Source: Citrifermentans bremense R1 (GTDB lineage Bacteria > Desulfobacterota > Desulfuromonadia > Geobacterales > Geobacteraceae). From it: a stretch of DNA of 64,000 nucleotides. Shown piece after piece: positions 24,610 through 32,943 of this stretch. How positions within the stretch are numbered: the stretch's first letter is position 1; the number at the start of each line of letters is the position of its first letter. The translations under genes were made by a program, and so were the position numbers. The notes under the pieces were generated by a model. That model saw only the letters and a list, made by a program, of their open reading frames with translations, was not told the DNA's origin and ran no database searches. The stretch covers positions 310,001 through 374,000 of the forward strand of contig NZ_AUGE01000001.1 of the NCBI RefSeq assembly GCF_000426865.1, given 5' to 3'.

Positions 24610-25752
24610 TTATTCCGGCGCGGGAGGAGGACCGCTCGGGGACAGCGGCGCCCTCAGGAAATAGAAGTTGTGGATCAGCGTCAAAAGGGCCACGAAGTGG
24701 AGCGTGAACAAGACGGAAACCACGTTCAGGTCGAAAGGGAGCCCTGCCGCCTGCACCTTGGCGAGGACGGGAGGCATGATCAGCCGCATCAGGGCGATCC
24801 AGCCAAACGCCAGGACCAGTTCGGTGGCGAAGTTGCAGATGCCGCGCTTGGGCTGCTTGTATTTGCCAAAGGGGTAGTAGCCGAAGATGGCGCCGTGGAA
24901 GTTCTGCATGCCGATGATGGAGCCCCCGACTGCCGCGAAGGAGAAGGTCGGCGACATGAACTTGAGGCTCACGGTCCAGCAGAGCCAGCCGAGCAGGATG
25001 CAGATGGCGGTGTTGACGATCTCGCCGACAGGCTGCGGGAGCTTGTAGTAGGGCCACTGCTGGAAGCTGAGCACGTTGGAGAAAGCCTGGATCCAGACGA
25101 TGATCCAGACCAGCAACCCGAAGAACCACTCCGCCTGGAAGGGCCCCTTTGAATCGTAGGGGGCGCCGGCGAAAGGGGTGCCGGACAGGTTCACCAGCTG
25201 CCACAAGAGCGCGGTGATGCCGAGAATGACCGCCGCGCCGCCGATGCCGCGCAGAGCCGGCGAGCACTTCTGGTTCAGCGGCCAACCGTTCCAGGTGAAG
25301 GCATACCAAAGGGTCACGGTGAAGAGGATGATGCCCCACCAGAACCCGACCGGGAAGAGCGGGAAGCGGGGGTAGAGGTAGGTAGTGGCCAGGGGCCCGG
25401 CGACGGCGACCCCGGCAATGAGCGCCGTGGTCGACAGCCCCGGCTTCAAGGCGCCGTCGGCCGGTTTCCAGTTGCCCAAGGGGGGCGCAAACGGCCACCC
25501 CCCCGAAACCAGCGGGCAGAACACGACGATGCTGAAGAGCATGTAGAAGGAAGCCGGCAGCAGCACGGTGAAGAGGAACCCTGTAGGGACGAAGTACATC
25601 AGCGCCCAACTGAGCCCCATGAACAGCGCAAGGTAGACCACGAGCTGTCCGAAACCCGGGGCCGCGGCCGAGGGATTTTTCTCCGCCTCGACACAGGCTG
25701 CCTCCATTGCTTCCATGGTCACGCCGTCCTGCCCTTCCCCCGGTACACTCAT
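24610..25752 (-). CDS. Polytopic inner-membrane protein of unknown function
   Basis: 380 residues with roughly nine or ten predicted membrane helices, for example LVVYLALFMGLSWALMYFV and VFGLLVWIIVWIQAF-like segments, separated by short tryptophan- and proline-rich loops. No cofactor motif is recognised, though several histidines occur near membrane ends. It is the first gene downstream of the candidate sigma-54 promoter and precedes the GltD-like and cytochrome b genes, so a structural part of the PCMH membrane complex or a substrate transporter are the two main options. AAAAGGAGG precedes the start. Confidence 0.7.
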   Translation of the reverse strand: MSVPGEGQDGVTMEAMEAACVEAEKNPSAAAPGFGQLVVYLALFMGLSWALMYFVPTGFLFTVLLPASFYMLFSIVVFCPLVSGGWPFAPPLGNWKPADGALKPGLSTTALIAGVAVAGPLATTYLYPRFPLFPVGFWWGIILFTVTLWYAFTWNGWPLNQKCSPALRGIGGAAVILGITALLWQLVNLSGTPFAGAPYDSKGPFQAEWFFGLLVWIIVWIQAFSNVLSFQQWPYYKLPQPVGEIVNTAICILLGWLCWTVSLKFMSPTFSFAAVGGSIIGMQNFHGAIFGYYPFGKYKQPKRGICNFATELVLAFGWIALMRLIMPPVLAKVQAAGLPFDLNVVSVLFTLHFVALLTLIHNFYFLRAPLSPSGPPPAPE

Positions 25753-25961
25753 GGCCCGTCCTCCTTTTTGGATCTATCAAACAAATGTTTTACTGAAAAA
25801 ATAAACACGCCGAGCTTGATAAAACGGCGCCTACAGCAAAACCACAGCAACGACTAATCATATTGTTATTAAATTGTTACCTTATCAAACCGTACCAGCT
25901 GCATGCCGTCCGACGCTCCAACTCCGCACCTGAATCTTTCTGCCAGACACATCCCACCTAT

Positions 25962-25978
25962 TAGCACGGGCAATGCCA
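25962..25978 (-). promoter_or_regulatory. Candidate sigma-54 (-24/-12) promoter of the PCMH operon
   Basis: On the minus strand the sequence reads TGGCATTGCCCGTGCTA: the -24 element TGGCAt and -12 element gTGCT are correctly spaced (GG, ten bases, GC). It lies about 210 bases before the first operon gene. A sigma-54 activator is encoded divergently nearby. Confidence 0.6.
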
Positions 25979-26115
25979 AAACAATGTTTTCGGTTGTGTG
26001 CAAGATTTTAGATTATGAAGAAACCAAGTGATATCGCTGCATTGTCAAAATAGCGGGAGAGCAAATCTTGCCGCATGCGACTTATCCGCGGGCGGGAGGG
26101 GTGGATGCTCTTTTT

Positions 26116-26166
26116 ATCAAATGATGAATTTCCGGAGAGGAAACGAGGGGCGTTTCATCATTTGAT
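26116..26166. promoter_or_regulatory. Inverted repeat, probable enhancer site of the XylR-type activator
   Basis: Perfect 13-bp arms ATCAAATGATGAA and TTCATCATTTGAT separated by 25 bases. It lies about 140-190 bases upstream of the -24 element, the usual place for upstream activating sequences of sigma-54 activators. Confidence 0.6.
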
Positions 26167-26478
26167 GATATCCGTGATGCAGCGCCTCATCCGGCAAATA
26201 CCCTAGTCGTCAAAGTATCTATTTGTTTTTAAAGGTAAAAATATACATATTGCGAGATCCGGGACTAAGAACTCACGCTGCAAAGGGAGCGCATGCGGTT
26301 CATCATGTGCGGTTATCTATGATTGCGGGCGGGAGTAAAAAGGCGGTATCGGGGCGTATACGCGGCAGGCAAAGAAAAGCGGCTTGCAAATGGCTACGTT
26401 TCTATATAACATTGTTTTCCAGCATTACAGTATTAAATTACCATAATTAATCTCCTCGTCCCCGAGGTGGAACTTTCC

Positions 26479-26594
26479 TAGTTCCCAAGCTCCAGCTTGG
26501 GAACCCAATGCGGTGCAAAGCTCCAGTTTTGCATCTCAAGGGAAGCAGGAGCTTCGGCAGGCGGTTGCGTTCCCAAGGTGGACCTTGGGAACGA
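26479..26594. repeat. Repeat family B, long copy 2 (inverted)
   Basis: Near-identical reverse complement of the element at 3196-3310, with the same three nested palindromes. It separates the operon control region from the activator gene. Confidence 0.75.
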
Positions 26595-26622
26595 GCGCAA
26601 AGTCAAGAGGCGGGTCTCTAGT

Positions 26623-26659
26623 CTCCCCTCGCCCTCTGGGAGAGGGACGGGGGCGAGGG
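26623..26659. repeat. Repeat family D copy
   Basis: CTCCCCTCGCCCTCTGGGAGAGGG followed by ACGGGGGCGAGGG; nearly identical to the copy at 44478-44515. Confidence 0.65.
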
Positions 26660-26754
26660 ATTGTGGCACTTTTCCGCAGGTGGTAGAGGGGCAGAGGTGA
26701 GAGATCCGCGGAGCTTCTGTTTGATGAAAAGGAAGATCGGAGGGCAGTACCAAG

Positions 26755-28503
26755 ATGAGCAAAACGCAGAAAAAGAAGAGCATCTCCGGCGAGGCGACGA
26801 AGAACAAAGTGCGCTCCCTGGTCCATTTCTGCTCCGACACCGGCAACATCTGGCTGCACGAGCACCGCATGCTGCTGATCCACGCGGAGGCGCAAGGGGC
26901 GATGCGCCGGGAGCTGATCGACACCCTGGGCATGGACCGGGCTCGGGCCCTGCTCATGCGCATGGGATTCGCCTCCGGCGCCCAGGACGCCGAGGTGTTC
27001 AAAAGACAGCTGGAGGGGGTCTCGGACCAGGAGGCCTTCCTGGTCGGGACACAGCTGCACACCCTGGAGGGAATCGCCAAGGTGACCACCCTGGAGTTGG
27101 ACGTGGACCGCGCGGCCGGCAAATTTTCCGGCCAGTTCATGTGGGAGAACTCCTGGGAAGGGAACTGGCACAAGAAGCACTACGGAGTGCACACCGCGCC
27201 GACCTGCTGGAGCCAGCTGGGGTACGCCTGCGGCTACACCTCGACGCTCATGGGGCGCCCCATCCTCTACAAGGAGGTGGAGTGCATCGGCAAGGGGGAC
27301 AGGTATTGCCGCACCGTCGGCAAACCGCTTGAGGAGTGGGAGGACGCAGCCGAATTCAGGAGGATATTCCATCCCGACCCGATCGTGGACGAGCTGATGG
27401 AACTGCAGACCCAGGTGGTGGAACTGCGCTCCGCTATTAACGAAAAGGAGAAGCTGCCGGCGGACGTGGTAGGCAAGTCTCAGGCCTTCACCACCGCCTT
27501 CGGCCTCCTCAAGCAGGCAGCGGGAAGCCAGATCACCGTCCTTTTGCAGGGAGAGACCGGGGTGGGCAAGGAGGTCTTCGCGCGCACCCTGCATGAGAAA
27601 AGCAGCAGGAGCAAGGAATCCTTCATCGCCGTGAACTGCGCCGCCATCCCTCACGACCTTGTGGAGTCGGAGCTCTTCGGCGTGGAGAAGGGAGCGTACA
27701 CAGGCGCCCTCACCTCGCGCCCGGGACGCTTCGAGCGGGCCAGCGGCGGCACCTTGTTCCTGGACGAGATCGGCGATCTGCCGCTGCCGGCGCAGGCAAA
27801 ACTGCTGCGCGTGTTGCAGGAAGGGGAAATCGAGCGGCTGGGGGACCACAAGGTCCGCAAGGTGGACGTAAGGCTCGTTGCTGCAACCAACATCGACCTG
27901 AAACAGCTGGTGCAAGAAGGAAAATTCCGCTCCGACCTCTACTACCGCCTGAACGCATTCCTGGTCAAGATCCCCTCTTTAAGGGAGCGCAAGGACGACA
28001 TCATGCTCCTTGCGGAGCGCTTCGTCGAGAAGTACGCGGCGATACAGGGAAAGAAGCTGCGGGGGTTCACCGACAAGGCGAAGAAGGCCCTTTTGGCTTA
28101 CCAGTGGCCGGGAAACATCCGGGAGCTGCAAAACATGGTGGAGCGGGGGGTGATCCTGGCCCAGCCCGGCGCCCGGATAGAGCTGGACCAGATGTTCTCC
28201 TCCACTGCGGAAGATGGAACAGTCGAATACGGGGTCAGCAGCACCGGGAGCCTCGACATCAACCGGGAATCGGCGGGAAAGGAGCTCTGCGAGGTGGTCC
28301 TCGAAGGGGGGCTGACCCTTGAGCAGGTGGAGGGGATGCTGATCAGGGCCGCGGTGGAGAAGGAGGGGGGAAACCTCGCCGCTTCAGCGAGGGTCTTGGG
28401 TCTCACCCGCCCGCAGCTTGCCTATCGCCTGGGGAGCCTGCAGCAAAAAGGGGATACCTCCTTCCGCCTCCAGGATCCTTTCGCCAGCCCCGACCTCTAC
28501 TGA
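26755..28503 (+). CDS. XylR/DmpR-type sigma-54-dependent activator
   Basis: 582 residues. Residues about 20-120 are a XylR_N aromatic-sensing domain (VRSLVHFCSDTGNIWL) and about 120-200 a V4R domain ending CIGKGDRYCRTVGK. The AAA+ sigma-54 interaction domain follows, with Walker A GETGVGKE, the GAFTGA-loop variant GAYTGA and Walker B LFLDEIGDLP. A Fis-type helix-turn-helix (ASARVLGLTRPQLAYRL) ends the protein. This family senses phenols and toluenes directly and switches on catabolic operons, so it most likely controls the divergent PCMH locus. A GGAGGG lies about ten bases before the ATG. Confidence 0.92.
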   Translation: MSKTQKKKSISGEATKNKVRSLVHFCSDTGNIWLHEHRMLLIHAEAQGAMRRELIDTLGMDRARALLMRMGFASGAQDAEVFKRQLEGVSDQEAFLVGTQLHTLEGIAKVTTLELDVDRAAGKFSGQFMWENSWEGNWHKKHYGVHTAPTCWSQLGYACGYTSTLMGRPILYKEVECIGKGDRYCRTVGKPLEEWEDAAEFRRIFHPDPIVDELMELQTQVVELRSAINEKEKLPADVVGKSQAFTTAFGLLKQAAGSQITVLLQGETGVGKEVFARTLHEKSSRSKESFIAVNCAAIPHDLVESELFGVEKGAYTGALTSRPGRFERASGGTLFLDEIGDLPLPAQAKLLRVLQEGEIERLGDHKVRKVDVRLVAATNIDLKQLVQEGKFRSDLYYRLNAFLVKIPSLRERKDDIMLLAERFVEKYAAIQGKKLRGFTDKAKKALLAYQWPGNIRELQNMVERGVILAQPGARIELDQMFSSTAEDGTVEYGVSSTGSLDINRESAGKELCEVVLEGGLTLEQVEGMLIRAAVEKEGGNLAASARVLGLTRPQLAYRLGSLQQKGDTSFRLQDPFASPDLY

Positions 28504-28604
28504 GTGCTAGCCTCAGATCCCCTTCCCTCCACCTACCCTGATCCCCTAACCAACCGTTGGCCGCTAAATTTTTTTGCACTATCAAGATCGAACTGTTTCC
28601 AACT

Positions 28605-28631
28605 CTCCCCCTCCCGCCAGGGGAGGGGGAG
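28605..28631. terminator. Hairpin between convergent genes, possible terminator
   Basis: Perfect 11-bp stem CTCCCCCTCCC / GGGAGGGGGAG with a five-base loop, followed by only three T residues on the plus strand. It sits between the activator stop and the actP stop. It may equally be a copy of a G/C-rich repeat. Confidence 0.4.
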
Positions 28632-28687
28632 TTTCGTGCATCCGCTCGCCGCCACTTCCGAATTTGCGGCAGAGTCCCGCGCAGTCA

Positions 28688-30661
28688 TCAATGCTTGACC
28701 GCCTTGGCCACGCCGTATCCCGTGGTCTGCCGGACGAACAGTTCTTCGAACATCTCTTCCTCGCGACGGTTGCGGAACAGCAGCGTGGCGGCGACGGTAA
28801 CGAAAAACCCGATGGGGACGGAGAGTATCCCCGGGTTCTTGAGCGGGAACAGCGGCGCGTCGAGCCCCACCAGCGAGGTCCCGTCCTTGTTCAGCACGTA
28901 ATCCGATTTCGCCTTTTCCAGCGTTTTCAACTCCGCGGCGGAAAGCCCACCAGCCTCGCTTTGCTTTTTCTCCAGGGCGAGCACGACCTTCTGGGCGTCG
29001 GCCGCCACCTTCTTGGGATAGGTCATGTTCGGCGAAACCATCAGGATCCCGATGGTCACCACGGTGCCGACCACCAGGCCGGCGATGATCCCGGCTGAAT
29101 TGAACCGCTTCCAGAACAGCGCGAAGATCAGGACGGGGAAGTTCGCCGAAGCCACCACGGCAAGCGCAAGGCCGACCAACTGCGCGATGTTGAGATTTTC
29201 ACAGGCAATGCCGAGCACGATGGCGATGGCGCCGACGAAAAACGATGCCACCCTGGCCACCTTTATCTGGGTCCCCTGATCCGCTTTCCCTTTTTTGAAG
29301 ACGTTGACGTACAGGTCGTGGGCGATGGCCGCCGAGGAGGCGAGCACCAGACCAGAGACGACCGCAAGTATGGTGGCGAAAGCGACGGCACAGACAAAGG
29401 CCAGGAGCAGGTCTCCGGTAACGGTACCCGCCCCGCCGCCGATGTACTGCGCGATCATGAGCCCCGCCATGTTCCCCCCCTTATCGAGCGCCATGATCTT
29501 CTGCGGCGTGACGTAAAGGGCGGCGCCGAAGCCCAGGAAGGAAACCATGATCAGGAACAGGCCGATCAGGAACATGGAGGCAACCACGCTCTTTCTCGCT
29601 TCCTTGGCGTTGGGAACGGTGAAAAACCGCATCATGACGTGAGGCAGACCGGCGGCGCCGAGGATCCAGGCGAGTCCCAGCGATACCTGGTCCAGCGGGT
29701 TCTTGAAGAAAAGCCCCAACTCCAGGAAGCGCTGGCCGTAATCGAATCCCGGCTGCGCGACCGGGTGCTTCATGACGCCGCGCACGTGATCCTGGATCTC
29801 CGGGCTGGTCGCAACGCTGTCGAAGAAGGAAAAGAGGCTGAATCCGGATTTCCAGAGTATCCCGGCGGAGAGGACGACCCCGGTGAACATGAGGAGCGCG
29901 GCCTTGATGATCTGCACCCAGGTGGTCGCCTTCATCCCGCCCAGCGCCACGTAGACGATGATCAGTGCGCCGACCCCTATGATCGACACCTTGTAGGGAA
30001 TCCCCAAAAGGAGCTGCATCAGTTTCCCCGCCCCCACCATCTGCCCGAGCAGGTAGAAAATGGAGACCACCACGGCGGAGAGAGCCGCGACCCCGCGCAC
30101 TACGCGGGACGAGGAACGGAAGGCGAGGATGTCGCCCAGGGTGTACTTGCCGGCGTTGCGGCACGGCTCGGCGATGATGAGGAGGATGGTGAGAAAGCTG
30201 ATGATGATACCTACCGAGTACATGAACCCGTCCGGGCCGAAAAGGGACATGAGTCCGGTGATCCCTAGGAAGGTCGCGGCGGAGAGGAAATCTCCGGCGA
30301 TGGCCCAGCCGTTCTGTATCCCGGAAATGCCCCCGCCCGCCGCGTAATAATCGGATGCGGTGGTGGTGCTTTTCGAGGCCCAGACCACGATCCCGGCGGT
30401 CGCCGCGATGATCAGGAGGAACATGCTGATGGTGAACGTGCGGTTGGTCTGCATCTTCTTGCCGCCCGGCGCCGGGACCGGTGCCTTGGCAGCGGCGGCA
30501 GCCGGCGATTGCGGGGAAGCGGCGAGCCCCGGCGGGACCTTGGCAGCGGCGACTGCTACGGCATTGGGGCCGCCTGGGGCCGCCTGGGCAGACACATCGG
30601 CTGCAAGCGCGGAGGCGCCGAAGATCAGTACCATCAGCAAGGGAAGGAACATGTATCTCAT
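28688..30661 (-). CDS. actP: ActP-like sodium:monocarboxylate symporter
   Basis: 657-residue sodium:solute symporter family protein. A signal-peptide-like N-terminus and an alanine/proline-rich linker (to about residue 70) precede about 13 membrane helices, with AGGGISGIQNGWAIAGDFLSA and GLPHVMMRFFTVPNAKEAR typical of acetate permeases. A cytoplasmic-type insert rich in lysine and alanine lies near residues 560-610. It imports acetate or similar short monocarboxylates with sodium. The second ATG was chosen because it overlaps the DUF485 stop (ATGA) and is correctly spaced from AAAGGAGG. Confidence 0.9.
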   Translation of the reverse strand: MRYMFLPLLMVLIFGASALAADVSAQAAPGGPNAVAVAAAKVPPGLAASPQSPAAAAAKAPVPAPGGKKMQTNRTFTISMFLLIIAATAGIVVWASKSTTTASDYYAAGGGISGIQNGWAIAGDFLSAATFLGITGLMSLFGPDGFMYSVGIIISFLTILLIIAEPCRNAGKYTLGDILAFRSSSRVVRGVAALSAVVVSIFYLLGQMVGAGKLMQLLLGIPYKVSIIGVGALIIVYVALGGMKATTWVQIIKAALLMFTGVVLSAGILWKSGFSLFSFFDSVATSPEIQDHVRGVMKHPVAQPGFDYGQRFLELGLFFKNPLDQVSLGLAWILGAAGLPHVMMRFFTVPNAKEARKSVVASMFLIGLFLIMVSFLGFGAALYVTPQKIMALDKGGNMAGLMIAQYIGGGAGTVTGDLLLAFVCAVAFATILAVVSGLVLASSAAIAHDLYVNVFKKGKADQGTQIKVARVASFFVGAIAIVLGIACENLNIAQLVGLALAVVASANFPVLIFALFWKRFNSAGIIAGLVVGTVVTIGILMVSPNMTYPKKVAADAQKVVLALEKKQSEAGGLSAAELKTLEKAKSDYVLNKDGTSLVGLDAPLFPLKNPGILSVPIGFFVTVAATLLFRNRREEEMFEELFVRQTTGYGVAKAVKH

Positions 30662-30981
30662 TGGCATTCCTCCTTTACGATCATCTCGACGAGTTCAGTG
30701 GTGAGGGGATCGAATTCCCGGTTGGATTTGCGCGTGTAGATGATGGCGATGGCCCAGGCCAGCACGAATTGGAACAGGCAGAACAGGTAGCCGAAGTTGA
30801 GCCGCCCCAAGATTCGGGCGTTGAACAGATCGGGGAAGGATACGGCCCCGACCAGCAGCAGAAAATACGACGTCGCCCCAAAAACCCACAGCCCTACCAG
30901 AAACCTCATCTTCGCCTGGTGCAGCTCCACGAACTTCGGATGGCTGGCTATGGCCGCCCAATCGATTTCCTTATCCACCAT
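30658..30981 (-). CDS. DUF485 (YjcH-like) membrane protein
   Basis: 107 residues with two membrane helices (about 27-47 and 62-82) and the DUF485 N-terminal pattern HPKFVELHQAKMRFLVGLWVF. This family is nearly always encoded next to ActP-type symporters and is thought to support the transporter. The stop overlaps the actP start by four bases. Confidence 0.9.
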   Translation of the reverse strand: MVDKEIDWAAIASHPKFVELHQAKMRFLVGLWVFGATSYFLLLVGAVSFPDLFNARILGRLNFGYLFCLFQFVLAWAIAIIYTRKSNREFDPLTTELVEMIVKEECQ

Positions 30982-31172
30982 TGATTCCTCTCCTTTTTAG
31001 GTGTCGCACCAAAAACCGCTTCAATTCATGTTCGTTTCTCCCAGTGTCCGGTCAGGTAGTTGCCCTATCAAAACCCGTATTTCCCTCCGCCGACGCACCT
31101 CCCCTCTTCCCCCACCCTGTCCCTCCCCCTCCAGGGGAGGGGACTTTCTGCCAAACTTTCTCCTGATTAATC

Positions 31173-31199
31173 TCGTTCCCAAGGTCCACCTTGGGAACC
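31173..31199. repeat. Repeat family B, solitary end
   Basis: CTCGTTCCCAAGGTCCACCTTGGGAAC palindrome only, without the remainder of the element seen at 3196 and 26479. Confidence 0.7.
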
Positions 31200-31232
31200 A
31201 GGAAAAAAGTTTGCTTCTGGCGCATTAACTCC

Positions 31233-32201
31233 TCACGCAGCTTTGGCCTCATCGAACGGCCTGCACTCCAGCGCCTTCACCAAACCGTGGATCATGGTGT
31301 TGTAGGGGGTGGGCATACCGGCCTGCGCGCCGTACTCGACGATCTTGCCGTTGATGTAGTCGACTTCGGTCCTACGTCCCGCCTCGATGTCCTGCAGCAT
31401 GGAGGGCTTGTGGTTCCCCGCGTTCTTCAGGTAGTTGATGCAGTAGGGGTAGAAGTCGGACCCCAGCGTGAATTCGTTCGCCCTCGCTACCGCGACCCCC
31501 TCCTTGATCAACGAGTCCACCAGGTTCAACAGGATGGGGTCGAGTATGATCTGCACCATGGTCTTGCCGGTCACCGCACATATGGCGTTCATGCAGGAGT
31601 TCATCACGGACTTGCGCCACACCTTGTCCACGATCCGGTCGGTGTGCTGGGTCTCGAGCCCGGTCCCGCTCAAGGCTTCACAGATGCCGACGGCCGCCTC
31701 GCGCGACTCCGGGTCCAACTCCTGGAGAAAATGGGGGCGGTGATGGAAGGCAACCCGCACGTGTGCGGGGCTCAGCGGCACGCAGCCGTAATTGACCACG
31801 GCGCGCATCACGGCCTTGGTCCCCAGATGCTTGGCCAGTTCCAGTTCGGTATCGATGCCGTTTTGCCAGCTGACCACGTAGCGCCCGTCGGCGACGAACC
31901 CTTCCAGCGCCGAGGCTATCAAGGGGAGAGCGGTCGCCTTCACGGTGACGAAGATGACGTCGGGTGGGTCGCTTACGATATCGTCGAGGGTGGTGGTCAC
32001 CTTGGCGACCTTCGCTTGGAGCGAATCGGCCCCCTCGATGATGATCCCCGGGTCGAGGGCCGGCACGAGCAGGGTGGGGACGACATCGCAGAGGGTTACT
32101 TCGAATCCTCCCCGGGTCAGGAAAGCGGCGAGCACGCACCCGACAGGGCCGGCGCCTATGACCGCGAACTTCTTTGGCGTATAACTGCTATTTCCCTTCA
32201 T
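31233..32201 (-). CDS. Ketopantoate reductase (PanE/ApbA)-family 2-oxoacid reductase
   Basis: 322 residues with the Rossmann motif VIGAGPVGCVLAAFLTRGG at the N-terminus and the C-terminal ApbA domain (KSVMNSCMNAICAVTGKT, then RRTEVDYINGKIVEYG). Canonical PanE makes pantoate, but many relatives are 2-oxoacid/2-hydroxyacid dehydrogenases. Within an operon for 2-oxoacid and CoA-ester chemistry it more likely interconverts a 2-hydroxy acid and a 2-oxo acid. GCAAGGAG precedes the start. Confidence 0.82.
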   Translation of the reverse strand: MKGNSSYTPKKFAVIGAGPVGCVLAAFLTRGGFEVTLCDVVPTLLVPALDPGIIIEGADSLQAKVAKVTTTLDDIVSDPPDVIFVTVKATALPLIASALEGFVADGRYVVSWQNGIDTELELAKHLGTKAVMRAVVNYGCVPLSPAHVRVAFHHRPHFLQELDPESREAAVGICEALSGTGLETQHTDRIVDKVWRKSVMNSCMNAICAVTGKTMVQIILDPILLNLVDSLIKEGVAVARANEFTLGSDFYPYCINYLKNAGNHKPSMLQDIEAGRRTEVDYINGKIVEYGAQAGMPTPYNTMIHGLVKALECRPFDEAKAA

Positions 32202-32263
32202 GGCGTCTCTCCTTGCTCTAAAGATTTACTTGATCGAGGATCTCTCGTTAAGCCTCAGCGGAA

Positions 32264-32286
32264 AGTCCCCCTTCTCAAAGGGGGGT
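32264..32286. repeat. Repeat family C, short copy
   Basis: AAAGTCCCCCTTCTCAAAGGGGG, followed by further G/C-rich inverted sequences, in the gap between the ACT-domain and PanE-like genes. Confidence 0.5.
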
Positions 32287-32391
32287 GCCACACCCACAAA
32301 TCCCCGCCCCCGGAGGGGGAGGGTCAGGGAGGGGGCCAGCCTGTTCTTCCCCCCTCCCGGCCTCCCCCCTCCGGGGGAAGGAGAGCTGGCA

Positions 32392-32847
32392 CTAGGCCGG
32401 CTGGGCCTCGGCCATGCCGAAGGCCACGGCGTCCAGGATCTTGATGCCGTTTTGCAGCATCAGCTCTATGGCCCGGTCGTTGTCGTTGAAGCGCAGCACC
32501 ATGACAGCCTTACCGGAGGAAGGCCCGGTGCCGGCAAGCGCGTACATGTACTCGACGTTGACCTGGTAATCCAGAAAGAGCTTGAGCACCCGGTTGGCGA
32601 GGCTACCCGGCCGGTCTTCGATCTCGATGGCGACGACGTCGTCGACACGTGCCGGAAGCTGTTGTTCCATGATCACGCGCCGCGCCTTGGCCACGTCCGA
32701 CACCAGGATGCGCAGTACGCCGAAGCCCGCCGTGTCGCAGATGCTTAGGGATCGCAGGTTGAGGCCGGCATCTCCCAGCGCGCTGGCCGCCTGGTACAGG
32801 CGGCCGGGTGAATTTTCCAGAAAGACCGACAGCTGTTTCAGTTTCAT
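32392..32847 (-). CDS. Tandem ACT-domain protein
   Basis: 151 residues made of two ACT domains: LSVFLENSPGRLYQAASALGDAGLNL at the N-terminus and VVAIEIEDRPGSLANRVLKLF from about residue 72. Proteins of this shape are regularly encoded with indolepyruvate:ferredoxin oxidoreductase genes and are thought to sense amino acids. Here it is just downstream of iorB. GAGGGAGG precedes the start. Confidence 0.87.
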   Translation of the reverse strand: MKLKQLSVFLENSPGRLYQAASALGDAGLNLRSLSICDTAGFGVLRILVSDVAKARRVIMEQQLPARVDDVVAIEIEDRPGSLANRVLKLFLDYQVNVEYMYALAGTGPSSGKAVMVLRFNDNDRAIELMLQNGIKILDAVAFGMAEAQPA

Positions 32848-32882
32848 AGATGCCTCCCTCTCTCTATGTTGGCGCCACGGGT

Positions 32883-32912
32883 GGGACTGGCTCCGTCAGG
32901 TGCCTGTCCCCC
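32883..32912. repeat. REP-like palindrome, family A copy 6
   Basis: GGGACTGGCTCCGTCAGGTGCCTGTCCCCC in the gap between iorB and the ACT-domain gene. Confidence 0.78.
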
Positions 32913-32943
32913 TCCCTATGTCCCTTCCCTACCGCGCACGGAA

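Larger units (their letters stand above)
25979..26754. other. Intergenic control region between PCMH operon and its probable activator
   Basis: AT-richer than its surroundings. It contains the enhancer-like inverted repeat at 26116-26166, a long family B repeat and a family D hairpin. A 75-codon open frame at 26223 has no ribosome-binding site and unnatural composition and is not called a gene. Confidence 0.6.

Noticed and set aside
26223-26450. Possible 75-codon gene in the control region
   Set aside because: No ribosome-binding site, atypical composition, and it overlaps a regulatory AT-rich stretch.
26536-27915. Minus-strand open frame opposite the XylR-type activator
   Set aside because: The plus strand encodes a full sigma-54 activator with all motifs; the antisense frame shows no family.
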